This document shows, piece after piece, positions 53,500-63,190 of a DNA stretch of 64,000 nt. This DNA comes from Symbiodinium natans (taxonomy: Eukaryota > Sar > Dinophyceae > Suessiales > Symbiodiniaceae). The stretch covers positions 15,001-79,000 of the forward strand of contig CAJNDS010000319.1 of NCBI GenBank assembly GCA_905221605.1, in the 5' to 3' direction. Position numbers and translations under genes: made by a program. Position 1 is the first letter of the stretch. Each line of letters starts with the position of its first letter. The notes beneath the pieces are model-generated. The model saw nothing but the letters and a program-made list of their open reading frames with translations, was not told where the DNA came from and made no database searches.

Positions 53500-53811
53500 T
53501 CACCCTCGCGAGTTGCTTGGTGCTTCAGCGAGAGGAAGCTCCTCTGACTCAGGCTCTGGGGACATTTCGGCCAAGTTGTGGACAAAGAGAGCCCGCTCTT
53601 GAGGATGTTGTGCCAAAGCGTCCAAAAGAGTCTTGACTAAGTCGTTCTCGAGGCGGATGGTACTCCATCGCGCCTTCCAATTGTGCGAAAGTATTTGCCT
53701 GGCGGACGCAAAGGATCGATCCTTAGTCAAAGCAGCCCAAAGCGGTCCATCCGCGGCATCGCGGATCTGATAGAAGCGCGCGTCTGACATGGGCTCGTCC
53801 TGGGACGACAT
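53500..53811 (-). CDS. Small acidic ORF with conserved-looking core
   Basis: 103 residues from ATG at 53811 (MSSQDEPMSDARFYQIRDA...). The core has a Trp/Leu/Lys pattern of a helical domain (GPLWAALTKDRSF, LSHNWKARWSTIRLENDL), and the C-terminus is Glu/Pro-rich. A pyrimidine tract precedes the ATG on the coding strand. The upstream extension of the same open frame is Leu/Phe/Cys-rich and looks like spacer. I do not recognise the protein; its composition contrasts clearly with the spacer around it. Confidence 0.45.
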   Translation of the reverse strand: MSSQDEPMSDARFYQIRDAADGPLWAALTKDRSFASARQILSHNWKARWSTIRLENDLVKTLLDALAQHPQERALFVHNLAEMSPEPESEELPLAEAPSNSRG

Positions 53812-55446
53812 AATGGCAAAGTTCAGAGAAAAGGTGCACTGTCCCGTTGGCGTGGGAGACGCCACAAACAGTCTTGGAGCCCAAAGGCTGGAGAAACGGC
53901 ACAAATGCAAGTGACAACCGTAGGCGCGGCAGGTGGGGCAGGCTCTGTAAGTTAGACAGAACAAAAGTAGGCAAGCAAAAGATCCAATGCTACGCACTGA
54001 CCGTCTGGGGTGTAAAAATCGAAAAACTGGCCGAGTCACGGACGCACTGAGAATAGCTCCAAAGACAAGCCGTCTCGGCGGCGGCGGGAGTGGCAAAGGC
54101 CAAGACCTGTACAGAAAAGAAATGCCCCTGAAAGGAGGGCTGACCTTACCAGCCGAAACCTCTGGGCCCGAGAAGTAGGAAAGGGAAAAATCACAAGGAA
54201 CAAGGCTCAAATGAGTATCCACGATGTCGACTTCCGAAGGACGACATAACAAATGTGTGCCAGCATCTTGAGTCACGGGCACCTGGCGGACAGGTTCCAA
54301 GAGCCAGTGGGACCAATGGCCTCGAAATGCACAAAACGCCCACAACCCAGTGTAACGAGCCTTATGAACCACGTAAAGCCTGCAAGCCGACGCGAATCTG
54401 ACGCTCAATGGCCGACGCTTTGCCGAGGAGTTGGAGTGCAGTTGCGGTCTCAAGGAGACAAAATCCCCGCAAGCAAAGTGAAGAAAAGAAGGTCAGACTG
54501 CAATGAGGCAAGCACTCGCGGGGTCGAAGCACTCCCAGGGCAGGAAAAGGCAAAGTCTAGGTGGTCCGTATCACACCTGAGACAGACCAGGAGTCAAGAA
54601 GTCCTAACCGGCTGGTGTGCAGCTGGGATGACATGAAGCCAGCATGAGACCTACTGACGGGTCTAACAATCCTGCATCGGTAACGTAAGGGAGATGCCCA
54701 AGGTTCAAGATGCGCGGAACTGGGGAGCATGCTGAAAAGCCTCTGGGCTGCTGACCCCAACGGACTGGGATCAGAACATCATCAGGCCGAGGCCGAGACC
54801 TCCCAAAAAAAAAGGGAAAAGAGGGCTGGGCGATGGGGGAGGGCGGCTTCGGGAAAGGGACCCGTTAGAGCATGAAAATTGTCATGCGACGTCGCAGAGG
54901 GAAGCCCCATTAGGGAAAGAAAGCAGCTGCCCCGAATGCCATCTGTTATTATTTTGTTTCAAAAGCAAGCTCAATGCGAAGTCAGGGTGACCTGAAGCCA
55001 ATGTACACCTCCCACGGACGGACCTGGAAGGCGCAAGCCCAGGCTGCTATCAGGAACTGCTGTGCGGGCCAAAGTGAGGCAAGCCGAACCAGCACAGAGA
55101 GATACAAGCAAGCGGCGCGCAAAAGGAAGCTGGGCCAAGGGAACGATTGGACACACTGAAAGCCGCGCCTGGAAACATGTGAGCAGGTTCCATAAACAGA
55201 CCTGGGCGCGAAAGCATGTATGAGAGAAAGCACAAGAAGGAGTGAAAGAAACCCCAAAACCGCAGGCACACTCGGATTTGCATCGGCGCGTTCTGAGGCC
55301 AATCGCCCTCCAGCAACCTAAAGCGCCAGGGGGAAAATGCGGTGAGACAAAGGCCAACAACGGTCTATGTACCGTGCCCCGCCAAAACGAGCAAAGCCAA
55401 GGCAGAGGGCACCAAAAGAAAGACAAGGTGCTGAAGTGAGGGCTTT
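53812..55446. other. Spacer, no supported gene
   Basis: Pyrimidine-rich on the minus strand. Hydrophobic, cysteine-rich open frames such as 54971-55426 appear to be by-products of this composition. Confidence 0.35.
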
Positions 55447-56060
55447 CTAGGGCTGCCCTTGTGCTCTCCTAAAAGCTTTGTAGCAGATGCCACAGCGGTG
55501 ACGATGAGGTAAATCTTCGCGCGTAAGAACAACCCCGCAATGGCCAGCTCCGCAGTCTTGACATGTAGAGCGGCAGTGAATTTGCTGGACAATCACCGTT
55601 TCGTTGTGCTGACTGAGTGGGAAGGCGTCCGGCCCCATGCCAGTGGAAAAAGGAGGGACAGTGTTCAAAGGAGGCGCCGGTGGTGGCTGGGGACGGTCGG
55701 ATTGTGACACCCAAAGCCAAAGCCATTGGCCGATGTTCCATCCATGGCCCGCTTCCTGGGCGCGCTGAATCAAAGTGTCAAAGGCCGAGTCCTGCTCCAT
55801 CCAAAGTCGTCTTCCTTCCAACCACTGGTGCCATCGAAGGAAGCGGCCTCTTCCAACCATACATGTGCACGAAGAAGATCAGCGGGGGCCAGTCCAAGGG
55901 AACGGTGGCCATTAGGAAAATGCGGCCATTGGCTATCGAAAGCAGCATGCGCCGGCGTGGCCTGAGAAGCTGATGCACTCGGGTTCGAAGCGGCCTTCTC
56001 CATCTCCTCAACCCAATGGAAAGCCCAATCATCAGAGCCAAAGCCAAAGACAGTATCCAT
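55447..56060 (-). CDS. Frameshifted ORF with Cys/His-rich C-terminus
   Basis: The first frame starts at ATG 56060 (MDTVFGFGSDDWAFHW...) and remains protein-like to about 55800. A second frame, open to 55447, continues with a Trp-rich segment (IGQWLWLWVSQS) and a Cys/His cluster (TCQDCGAGHCGVV ... HRHRCGICYKAF), probably a zinc-binding site. Joining them needs one shift near 55.80-55.86 kb. The Trp motif resembles SPAQWLWHWLSSS in the next ORF upstream, suggesting paralogy. Function unknown. Confidence 0.4.
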
Positions 56061-56063
56061 TTT

Positions 56064-56237
56064 TTAGGCAGCCTCTGTTAAAGGTGCGAAAGCTGGAGAA
56101 GAAGAAAGCCAGTGCCACAGCCATTGCGCAGGTGAAAAGCCACTAGTCGCCGGCATGTGGCGCGCGTCTTCCAGCCACGACACCGCCTTGTTTACCTCCG
56201 TATCCGCAAGGCCCAGGAAAATGTCAACGTTTGCCAT
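56064..56237 (-). CDS. 57-residue Trp-rich ORF
   Basis: Starts at ATG 56237 (MANVDIFLGLADTEVNKA...) and stops at 56064, three bases before the ATG of the next minus-strand ORF. It contains VSWLEDARHMPATSG and SPAQWLWHWLSSS, the latter resembling a motif in its downstream neighbour. It may be a truncated paralogue. A pyrimidine-rich stretch precedes the start. Confidence 0.35.
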   Translation of the reverse strand: MANVDIFLGLADTEVNKAVSWLEDARHMPATSGFSPAQWLWHWLSSSPAFAPLTEAA

Positions 56238-58198
56238 TGCCAGCAAAAAGCAAAGGTAGGCAGGGCCACCACGGCAAGAGACAACTTTCGTGTCAAAGTT
56301 GGGAAGGCTAAAACGAGGATCAAAGCTCTGAAGCAAAGCGGCAAATGATAATGAAGAAGCTCTGGATGCAAAGAAGAAGCATTGAGTTGCTGTGTAGTTA
56401 CTACACACGAAGCTCACAAACGACGCTGAATGGCAGTTCAGAATGTCTGAGTGCGAGGCCCAGGGAAAAGCGCTGCAATCCCAATCTACCCCCCCGGAGG
56501 GTAAGGGCGAAGAGCCGGGCCGAAGCGAGCAAGCACTGAAGCTCCGATGCAAGCACCGACATGAGTGCAACGTAAAGAAAGCCCAAAGCAAAGTGATGCA
56601 AGTCTGCCCGAAAGCGCGACCCCCTTTCTGAGGCTCGCAGCAGAGAAAAGGCTCGAGTTCAAAAAGGGAGCGGCCACTGTCAAACCAGGCCTGATCCGAC
56701 ATCAAGGGCAAAAGGAACATTTCCCAGAAAGCCTGGAGATGTTCCCCCTTGCACTGGTTAACAAGCAGTCCTTATGAGGGATTAGGGCTTAAGGGTTATA
56801 AGGTTTGGAATCTATGTCCCCCTTTTTGCATCCCGCCGGCGACCAAATGGGAACGGACGCGGGAATGGTTAAAGCTATTGGCGTGCATACGGGAGGCATG
56901 ACTGAATCAAGAATGCCGATTAATGTGATAGAAGCCTCTCGAAAGAAAGCCTCCTTGTGGCTGAAGCAATGCGAAGTTCCATAGGCTGGAGTGAAAGTCG
57001 CAAAATGCCATACAGGAATGTGATTGCGCTCCAGGGCAACAGCAGGGCTTCTGAAGGGTTGTATGGTATCGACAAAGCTGAGCGCTGGGCGTGATGTAGG
57101 CGGTCTGGAAGGGTTCCCCAGGCGACCAGGCCAAAAACCCGCAGGCCAGACCTGAATTGTCAACGAAAACGTCCGCTGGGGGTTGCCGAAGCCAAGAAAG
57201 TTAAAAACAGAAGCTGTAAAGACGTCTCGCCCTGAAGTCTTTAACGTTCGCGAGATTCTGGGTGTCAAGTTTTGCCTGAGTAGCGCAAGTGATGGTGTGC
57301 GACGCCCGAAGAAAACACACAAAAGTCAGAAGGCCTCCCCCCCTTTTTAGGTGGGAAGGCTGGCAAAGGCACCGAGGTGTGTCAGGCAAGCAACAAGCTG
57401 AGCTCAAAGCAGGACGGAGTCGGCCTCCCAGGGCCTCCGGAGCCTGAACAGCGGATCGGCGTGGCCTGCTCTAAGTTACAAGAATAGGAACTGACAAGAG
57501 TCAAAACGCCAAAGGCCTACAGCCACGAAGAAGCACGGAAGGGACCTGATGGTTCCAAAACCTGGAAAAGGCGACAAAGCAAAGAATGAACTCGTGATAC
57601 ATGCACAAGGGTAATAGGCATCAGGAGGCAAAGAGCCCTCCAAGCCTAAGACGCTCTGAAAGTATGCTCAGCAAGCAGACGCTCTGAGTGCAAAGCAGAA
57701 TAGAGATAATCTTCCAGAACCCCCTCGGGGCCTGAGCGAAAGCTAATGATGCCGGCTCTGGGAGGCAAGTTATTGAACTGCAAAGAAAAGACATACCAAA
57801 ATTGGAAGCCCCGATCCTGCAAAGCACTCTAAAAGAGCATAAAAGAGCGAAGCCTGTCTGGTACGTCCGCACACAGCTCGAAGACTCGAAGAAGTCGAAA
57901 TGAGAGCGAGAACGGCACCTGAGCTCAATGGATAATGTCAAAAAGTGGAGAGGGAAAGGGAGGGCACGGCACCGGCCCCTTCCCACAGAACAAAGTGACT
58001 TTTGCAGTCAGGCAGGGTCGAGCGCAGGCAAATCAGCAGCCAAAAGCGACAGGCTGAGCTGAAGGTGAAACGACTCCCCGACACAAGTGCATACTGCCAA
58101 GAAGCATGAAGGTTGGCTGCGGGACCTCTCAAGCCAGAGGAAAAGTGCCAATGGTGAGCCTCGGGATGAAAGCCAGGACATACCTGACTACCGAGAAA
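56238..58198. other. Spacer, no supported gene
   Basis: Open frames on the minus strand are rich in Leu, Phe, Ser and Cys. No motif or clear repeat was seen. Confidence 0.35.
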
Positions 58199-58915
58199 TT
58201 AGCTGGGCTGATCATCGGCAGCTTCGTCCTCCAGCACAGCAGGTGTGGTCGGAGATCCAGGAGAAGCTGTAGTAGGTGGAATCCCCGTACTCTTCGGCAC
58301 TGCTGGAGGTGAAGCAAGACCAATGAAAGAAGCCGTCGCCGATGGAAGGGTCGGAGTAGAAGGATGAGGAACCGCATAAACCCCAAAAGGCAACTGCACA
58401 GTGGCAAAGCCATCAACGTATATGAAGGGCAAAGTAACTGCAGCCGGTCTTGGGGGAGGAGGGCCCGAGGGTCCTGCAGACCCAGGAGCGCCAAGTGCAA
58501 GGGCAGCCAAGCCAAAGGAAGATCCCGGCATGGCCGTTGTGGAATGTGTCAGCGCAGTGGAGGGACCAGATGGGCCAGAAGGAATATCCGGGGCCCCGCC
58601 ACAGCTGGAAGAGGGACGAGGTGTGGTCCCCGAGGACGGCTCACCATCTGCGGACCTGGCTCGAAGGCTCTCCATTCCACGGCGCAAAGCCAAAGCAGTT
58701 CTGGACGAGGGCGTGGATGACACAGAACCCGCCTTGGATCTGACCAGTGTGCTCTCCCCTGTAGGGGGGGGAGGACCGCCCGGCGGGGACGGGACCTCTT
58801 CTGTTTCCGAGCTCGCATCCCGCGCGCGGGGTTTGGGCGTAGGCAATCCAGCAAAGCGGCCCCGCCTCAAAATCGAAGCAAGGGGTTTCGCGGCTGGTCG
58901 TTTGTGCCCCGGCAT
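58199..58915 (-). CDS. Pro/Ser-rich, probably disordered protein ORF
   Basis: 238 residues from ATG at 58915; a GTG lies one codon earlier but ATG is preferred. The N-terminus is basic (MPGHKRPAAKPLASILRRGR). The body is Pro/Ser/Gly/Ala-rich and likely disordered; a short hydrophobic stretch (AVTLPFIYVDGFATVQLPF) lies near 160-178, and the end is acidic. A strong pyrimidine tract with TTTTTCTTTTC precedes the start. It belongs to the same codirectional series. No family is recognised. Confidence 0.45.
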   Translation of the reverse strand: MPGHKRPAAKPLASILRRGRFAGLPTPKPRARDASSETEEVPSPPGGPPPPTGESTLVRSKAGSVSSTPSSRTALALRRGMESLRARSADGEPSSGTTPRPSSSCGGAPDIPSGPSGPSTALTHSTTAMPGSSFGLAALALGAPGSAGPSGPPPPRPAAVTLPFIYVDGFATVQLPFGVYAVPHPSTPTLPSATASFIGLASPPAVPKSTGIPPTTASPGSPTTPAVLEDEAADDQPS

Positions 58916-59737
58916 CACCAGGCGAAAGACCGAAAAGAAAAAGGGGGGCTACAAAAGGAATGCTAGAATGCAAGAGCCAGGTAGGCGACCTCTTGAGAGG
59001 AAGCTGCGGTCCACACACAGAATGACGTGCGCTGGTGCTCCAAAGGGGAAGGACAGACGAAGCAAGAAGCAGGGACCAATAACCCGAGTCCCCTGCCATG
59101 CCAGTAAAAGATCAGAATGTCGGCGGAGCTGATGGGAAAAACAAGGTGCTCAACACCTGCAGTTGCGTACCAAAGGAAATGCACAGACCAAGTAAAGCTG
59201 CTAGCAGAAGTGCAGGGAAAATGGCAGCCTAGCCAAGCATGGCCTGCGAAGCCCGGACAGTGTCCTGCAGAAGCAGGCGAGACAGAAACCTGTGCTATCG
59301 CCGACGCAGACACAGCTCAAAGGCCGCAAAACAGCGAGCTCAAAACCAGCAGGCCTAACGGAGAAGGTCGGCCATGCGCAGAATTGTCAGAAAAGTGCCA
59401 CAGCAAACACCACTGAGCTTGAGTTGCAGGAACCAATGCAACAATAAACAAGAAATCGCAAGTGAATGTATTATGTGCTCACTATGACCGAGGCTGGTTA
59501 ACGAACGGGCTTTTGCACGGCGCATCGTTTGATTGAAAAATTGCAAAGCAAGTCGCCATGGGGTAAAAAGCCGACGGAAGTCCTGTGCAAGATGTCCACA
59601 GGATACACTCCAGAGGAACAAAAGCCTGGCATGAAAGTGCACGGGCACTGAGCGGACGCCCAGAGGCAGGAGCTTCCGAGCACCCTGCGGAAGAACATGT
59701 GCACATAAAGGCGTAGAAAAGGCAAAAGGGGGGGCCA
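58916..59737. other. Spacer, no supported gene
   Basis: No motif seen; minus-strand frames have spacer-like composition. Confidence 0.35.
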
Positions 59738-59956
59738 TCACGGCCTAACCATCTTCCAAGCATGAAAGGCACGAGACAGTGTCGCCTGGGCCTCAAGGCG
59801 CTCCACACGCACTGAAAGCATGGAACACCAGCGCAAAAGCAAAGCCAACGCACGTCCGTGTGCAAGGTGCTCTCTTTGCAAGAAACTCAAGCTGCTGGTG
59901 CTGGTATCGCTGGAAGAAGCGTTGCCCGGCGAGGCCACCTCAAGGGCCTGTTCCAT
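59738..59956 (-). CDS. 72-residue helical ORF
   Basis: Starts at ATG 59956 (MEQALEVASPGNASSSDTS...). After a Ser/Thr-rich N-terminus, residues about 28-70 are helical with a heptad-like pattern (LALLLRWCSMLSVRVERLEAQ). It is the first member of the codirectional series counted from the R1 copy at 60.1 kb. Unrecognised; small size limits confidence. Confidence 0.35.
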   Translation of the reverse strand: MEQALEVASPGNASSSDTSTSSLSFLQREHLAHGRALALLLRWCSMLSVRVERLEAQATLSRAFHAWKMVRP

Positions 59957-60084
59957 CTGGCAGCTGATCGCAGCTGCCGTGCACGAGGCCTAGTGCCAAC
60001 CTGTAGCTTACAAGTTCTATAGACAAAGCTTGTATAAGGAAAGCAATGCAATGCAAAGCTAGCGAAGCTACCAAGTGATGCAAT

Positions 60085-60210
60085 AAAAAGCGAAGCTACC
60101 AAGCGATGCAATGCAAACTGCAAGAATTCGGTGTGTGGCTTGAGCCAAAATGGCTACAAAGTACGGTGATCTTTCACAACAGTAAACAGACATGAGTAAA
60201 CACATGAACC
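60085..60210 (-). repeat. Repeat R1, copy 2 (with spliced-leader relic)
   Basis: 126 bp matching 51223-51346 with few differences, in the same orientation. A part of it (GCGAAGCTACCAAG...) is also duplicated just before, at about 60062-60084. Immediately after it a CT tract begins, where copy 1 has R2 instead. Confidence 0.85.
60139..60167 (-). other. Dinoflagellate spliced-leader relic
   Basis: On the minus strand the sequence is ACCGTA, then CTTT, then GTAGCCATTTTGGCTCAAG. The last 19 bases equal positions 4-22 of the 22-nt dinoflagellate spliced leader (known form: D-CCG followed by TAGCCATTTTGGCTCAAG). ACCGTA would be the leader's own 5' end, so the copy looks like a leader with a 7-bp insertion. 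The base after CAAG is C, not the GT of an SL RNA gene, so this is not an SL RNA gene; it is more likely a genomic copy of a trans-spliced mRNA. Confidence 0.7.
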
Positions 60211-60221
60211 CTCGTCTACCT

Positions 60222-60225
<4 letters not shown>

Positions 60226-60314
<89 letters not shown>

Positions 60315-60345
60315 ACTCTCTCTCTCTCACTCTGTCACTCTCTCT
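60226..60345. repeat. (CT)n microsatellite
   Basis: Pure CT to about 60300, then imperfect. Confidence 0.95.
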
Positions 60346-60390
60346 CATCTTCTTCCAATTCCTTTTCAGGGAAGAGGCGCCCCGGGCTGT

Positions 60391-60575
60391 CTCTCTGTCT
60401 CTCTGTCTCTCTGTCTCTCTGTCTCTCTGTCTCTCTGTCTCTCTGTCTCTCTGTCTCTCTGTCTCTTTGTCTCTCTGTCTCTCTGTCTCTCTGTCTCTCT
60501 GTCTCTCTGTCTCTCTGTCTCTCTGTCTCTCTATCTCACTGTCTCTCTGTCTCTCTGTCTCTCTGTCTCTCTTTT
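60391..60575. repeat. (GTCTCTCT)n octanucleotide array
   Basis: About 22 copies of an 8-bp unit CTGTCTCT with rare substitutions (CTTTGTCT, CTATCTCACTGT). It is different from the neighbouring pure CT run. Confidence 0.95.
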
Positions 60576-60773
60576 CTCGTTCTTGTTTAGGGTTTGGAGG
60601 GCGGCGCGACCCACGCTACATATGAGTGTGCGCAAGCAACAAGCAGTACTGGCAACACCGAAGCGCTCAGCATCGCAGGTGGACGAGCGAAAGCGCAGCT
60701 ACGGAAAACAGACTACGGATGCAAGGTCAGCTCAGATCTGAGGGCAGAGAAAGATGACGCGTCAAGAGTCGGG

Positions 60774-60850
60774 CGGGGTCTGACAGACCCAAGCGGAGGC
60801 CGAGAGCGCCAGGGAAAAAGCGTGACAGACCCAAACGGAGGCCGACAACG
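60774..60850. repeat. Tandem duplication of about 42 bp
   Basis: TGACAGACCCAAGCGGAGGCC at about 60781 and TGACAGACCCAAACGGAGGCC at about 60823 begin two similar units. Confidence 0.7.
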
Positions 60851-60858
60851 ACGTGACT

Positions 60859-61482
60859 ATGGACCCAAAAGCCCTGGGGGTGGCACATGCTCAGGCTGGC
60901 GGCGGAGAACCGCCCTGGCATTCTCTCGTTGCAGCGCTACAGCCAGAGTTTCGTAGAGCCGGTTGGCCTCAGTGGCGACTGCTTCTCCTGAGCAGGCTTG
61001 TTTCCGGTGCCGAAGCAGCTACAAGAGTGAGTGTGGGCATCCAAGCTGAGATGATGGGTGGTTTTTTCGACATGTGTGGATCGTTGCATTTGGAGTTTGC
61101 ATGGCGTTGCTACTCACACGTGTGAGCCTTGAGCGGCTACCGAGCCGGTGTGATGGCTGTGCTAGCGAGACAATCGAAACAACATGTGCGGTCCCTCTTG
61201 ATCCAAGCATCACACTACGACACTACGACGACTTCGAGCATTGATGTGCCCGAGCACGAGACTACATGGGCCGAGTTCTTCAAGCTGAATATCATGTGGA
61301 TACTGCTCATGATGTATCTTGGATATGCCCAGTGGATGCTGCAGCGAGCAGATCAGGAAGTCAGACGACTGAGAAATGCTCCTCTTGGAGATGCCGTGTC
61401 GCAGAAAGATGCGTCAACAACAATGAACAGCAACGTGCGTATGCCCATGGAAGTGCCGAGGTTGGCAGGTCAACAGCGCTGA
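60859..61482 (+). CDS. Putative membrane-anchored protein with one in-frame TGA
   Basis: From ATG at 60859 the frame runs 208 codons with a single interruption, TGA at 61123-61125, between RCYSHV and ALSGYRAG. Before it: EPPWHSLVAALQPEF and RLLLLSRLVSGAEAATR. After it: a helical basic segment, then a hydrophobic stretch at 61279-61341 (FKLNIMWILLMMYLGYAQ) that looks like a single transmembrane helix, then a charged helix (QRADQEVRRLR). The same phase and protein-like sequence on both sides argue for one gene with a nonsense mutation, though a chance join is possible. No family is recognised; such single-helix segments also occur as spacers in dinoflagellate retroelement polyproteins, so a mobile origin is possible. 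Confidence 0.4.
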
Positions 61483-61834
61483 AGCCCATCAACGCTATTG
61501 CTCTTTGGCCCTCCAGATGTTCTGCTGCCCTGACAAAAGTGCGCACACTGACTGGCATACCACCAAAACAACACCAGCAACACCAGTCACACAATCATGA
61601 ATGTTCGACGGCCGCAATGCGTAGCGATCATCAAGCAAGTGTTGCCGGAAGTGCTACTGAGGTTTGTGTCCACACCAGCTTCCAGCAGCACGCGAACAAC
61701 TCCCATATGGCCATACACACAAGCTCTCATCAAGGCAGCATCACAGCGCCTGCTGTGCACGCGAAATTCTTGTCGGCACCGGCTTCCAGCAGCAATCGTA
61801 CAACTTCCAAGCGGAGCTCAGACCGTTCCACCTA

Positions 61835-61960
61835 TAGGAAGGGGTCCAGAGCTCAGACCTCATGAAGGGGTTCCAGGGCTCAGACCTGCCCAGGGCGATG
61901 TTCCACAGGGCGATGTTCCACCTATATGAAGGGGTCCGGAGCTCAGACCTGCCCAGGAGG
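61835..61960. repeat. Short tandem duplications (GGGGTCCAGAGCTCAGACCT)
   Basis: The motif GGGGT(T)CCRGRGCTCAGACCT occurs three times and GGCGATGTTCCAC twice within 125 bp, a small scrambled tandem repeat. Confidence 0.75.
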
Positions 61961-62261
61961 GATGACACATCGGGAGATGTGTTGCACACTTGGTCACTGG
62001 GACCCGTAGTTGTTGAGATTGGGACGCTCTGCTGGATGGTAAACATAAGCGTGGATTGAAGTTGCAAGTCGAAACATTCACCCAAAGCGGTTGCGGCACT
62101 CGGCACAAGGATGCAATGTTCGGATATTGCTGTCTCTGGTGGTGTGGCAAGATGCATGGCGGTAGCATCTTCCAGCGGGCGTGACAACCACCCTGTTTGG
62201 CACAGTGGCAGTTAATTCCCCCCCCCCCCTCCTGCCCCCTAAACTCCCTACGATCATCCCC
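61961..62261. other. No recognisable gene
   Basis: No coding or repeat signal apart from a poly-C run near 62219. Confidence 0.4.
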
Positions 62262-62348
62262 TCTTTTTGCAGAAGCCCTCTTTCCGTCTTTCCTGCTGGG
62301 GCCGGCCCGGCTGCCGAGGCGGCGCGCGCAAGCATTTACAATTACAAA
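62262..62348 (-). repeat. Dispersed repeat, copy 2 (inverted relative to 15.8 kb)
   Basis: Reverse complement of the segment at 15838-15932, with a few substitutions and small indels. Both copies have the same order of features: AATTGTAA, GCTTGCGCGC, the CGGCAGCCGGGCCGG core and the purine tract. Confidence 0.75.
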
Positions 62349-62539
62349 AGTTCACAAAGTCTTCGCTGCTGGGCCAAACAACCACAAATCCCGCGCGGAC
62401 CTGCGCGGACCCCTGGTTTTGTCGGGAATTTAGCTCCAGGCACCAAGCGCGGACCATAAAAAACCTCGACAAAACAAGCGCGGACCTCCGTCCGGGCTTT
62501 TCGGAATTACAAAGGTTAACAAAGAACCACGTACTGCTG

Positions 62540-63190
62540 ACAATGGAACAGAGACCTTGCATAGCCTAGCATACTGTTTGCAAAGAAGACTTAGCCTGCA
62601 TCGCTGTTACACGTATTGTATACCGCCAGGCTAAGCCACTGTATGGGGGGAAAGGGGTTTCAAGCCAGCGAGCTTTCAGATGTTTTGAGCCTCCAGAACC
62701 TGCTCTGGAACCTGCTCCGGAACCCGCTCCGGAACCCGCTCCGCTCCGGAACCCGCTCCGGAACCCGCTCTGGAACCTGCTCGGCTGCTCGGAACCCGCT
62801 CCGAAACCGCTCCGGAACCTGCTCCGGAACCTGCTCCGGAACCCGCTCCAGTAGTCAATAAGGGCTGGAGACTCCATCGCATCGCTGTTGGGGAAAAACA
62901 CCACAAATCCCCTGCTGAGAATGGAACAGAGACCTTGCATGCATCGCTGTTACACGTATTGTACACCGCCAGGCTAAGCCACTGTATGGGGGGAAAGGGG
63001 TTTCAAGCCAGCGAGCTTTCAGATGTTTTGAGCCTCCAGAACCTGCTCCGGAACCCGCTCCGGAAACCGCTCCGGAACCCGCTCCGGAACCCGCTCTGGA
63101 ACCGCTCGGAACCCGCTCCGAAACCGCTCCGGAACCCGCTCCGGAACCTGCTCCGGAACCCGCTCCAGTAGTCAAGGGCTGGAGACCCCA
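62540..63190. repeat. Duplicated block containing a 12-bp GCTCCGGAACCC minisatellite
   Basis: Two blocks of about 340 bp (starting near 62540 and 62910) share TGGAACAGAGACCTTGCAT, a GCATCGCTGTTACACG segment, a GGGGGGAAAGGGG run and the 12-bp repeat. The repeat arrays occupy about 62697-62850 and 63038-63165, with units GCTCCGGAACCC and variants CTGGAACCT and CCGAAACCG. Each block ends CAGTAGTCAA...GGGCTGGAGAC. The repeat is open in several frames (Gly-Ala-Gly-Ser or Leu-Arg-Asn-Pro), which is not evidence of coding. Confidence 0.9.

Noticed and set aside
53480-53500. Another leader-like word (GAGCCAAAA) on the plus strand
   Set aside because: Only about nine bases match, as expected by chance in a 64-kb window.
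54971-55426. 151-codon hydrophobic, Cys-rich minus frame
   Set aside because: Composition matches the pyrimidine-rich spacers; no clear transmembrane or domain pattern.
60120-60220. An SL RNA gene
   Set aside because: The leader match is followed by CCACAC and not by the GT donor that an SL RNA gene needs, and no Sm-site-like region was seen.
60192-60590. Ser/Leu/Cys open frame
   Set aside because: It is translated CT and GTCTCTCT repeat.
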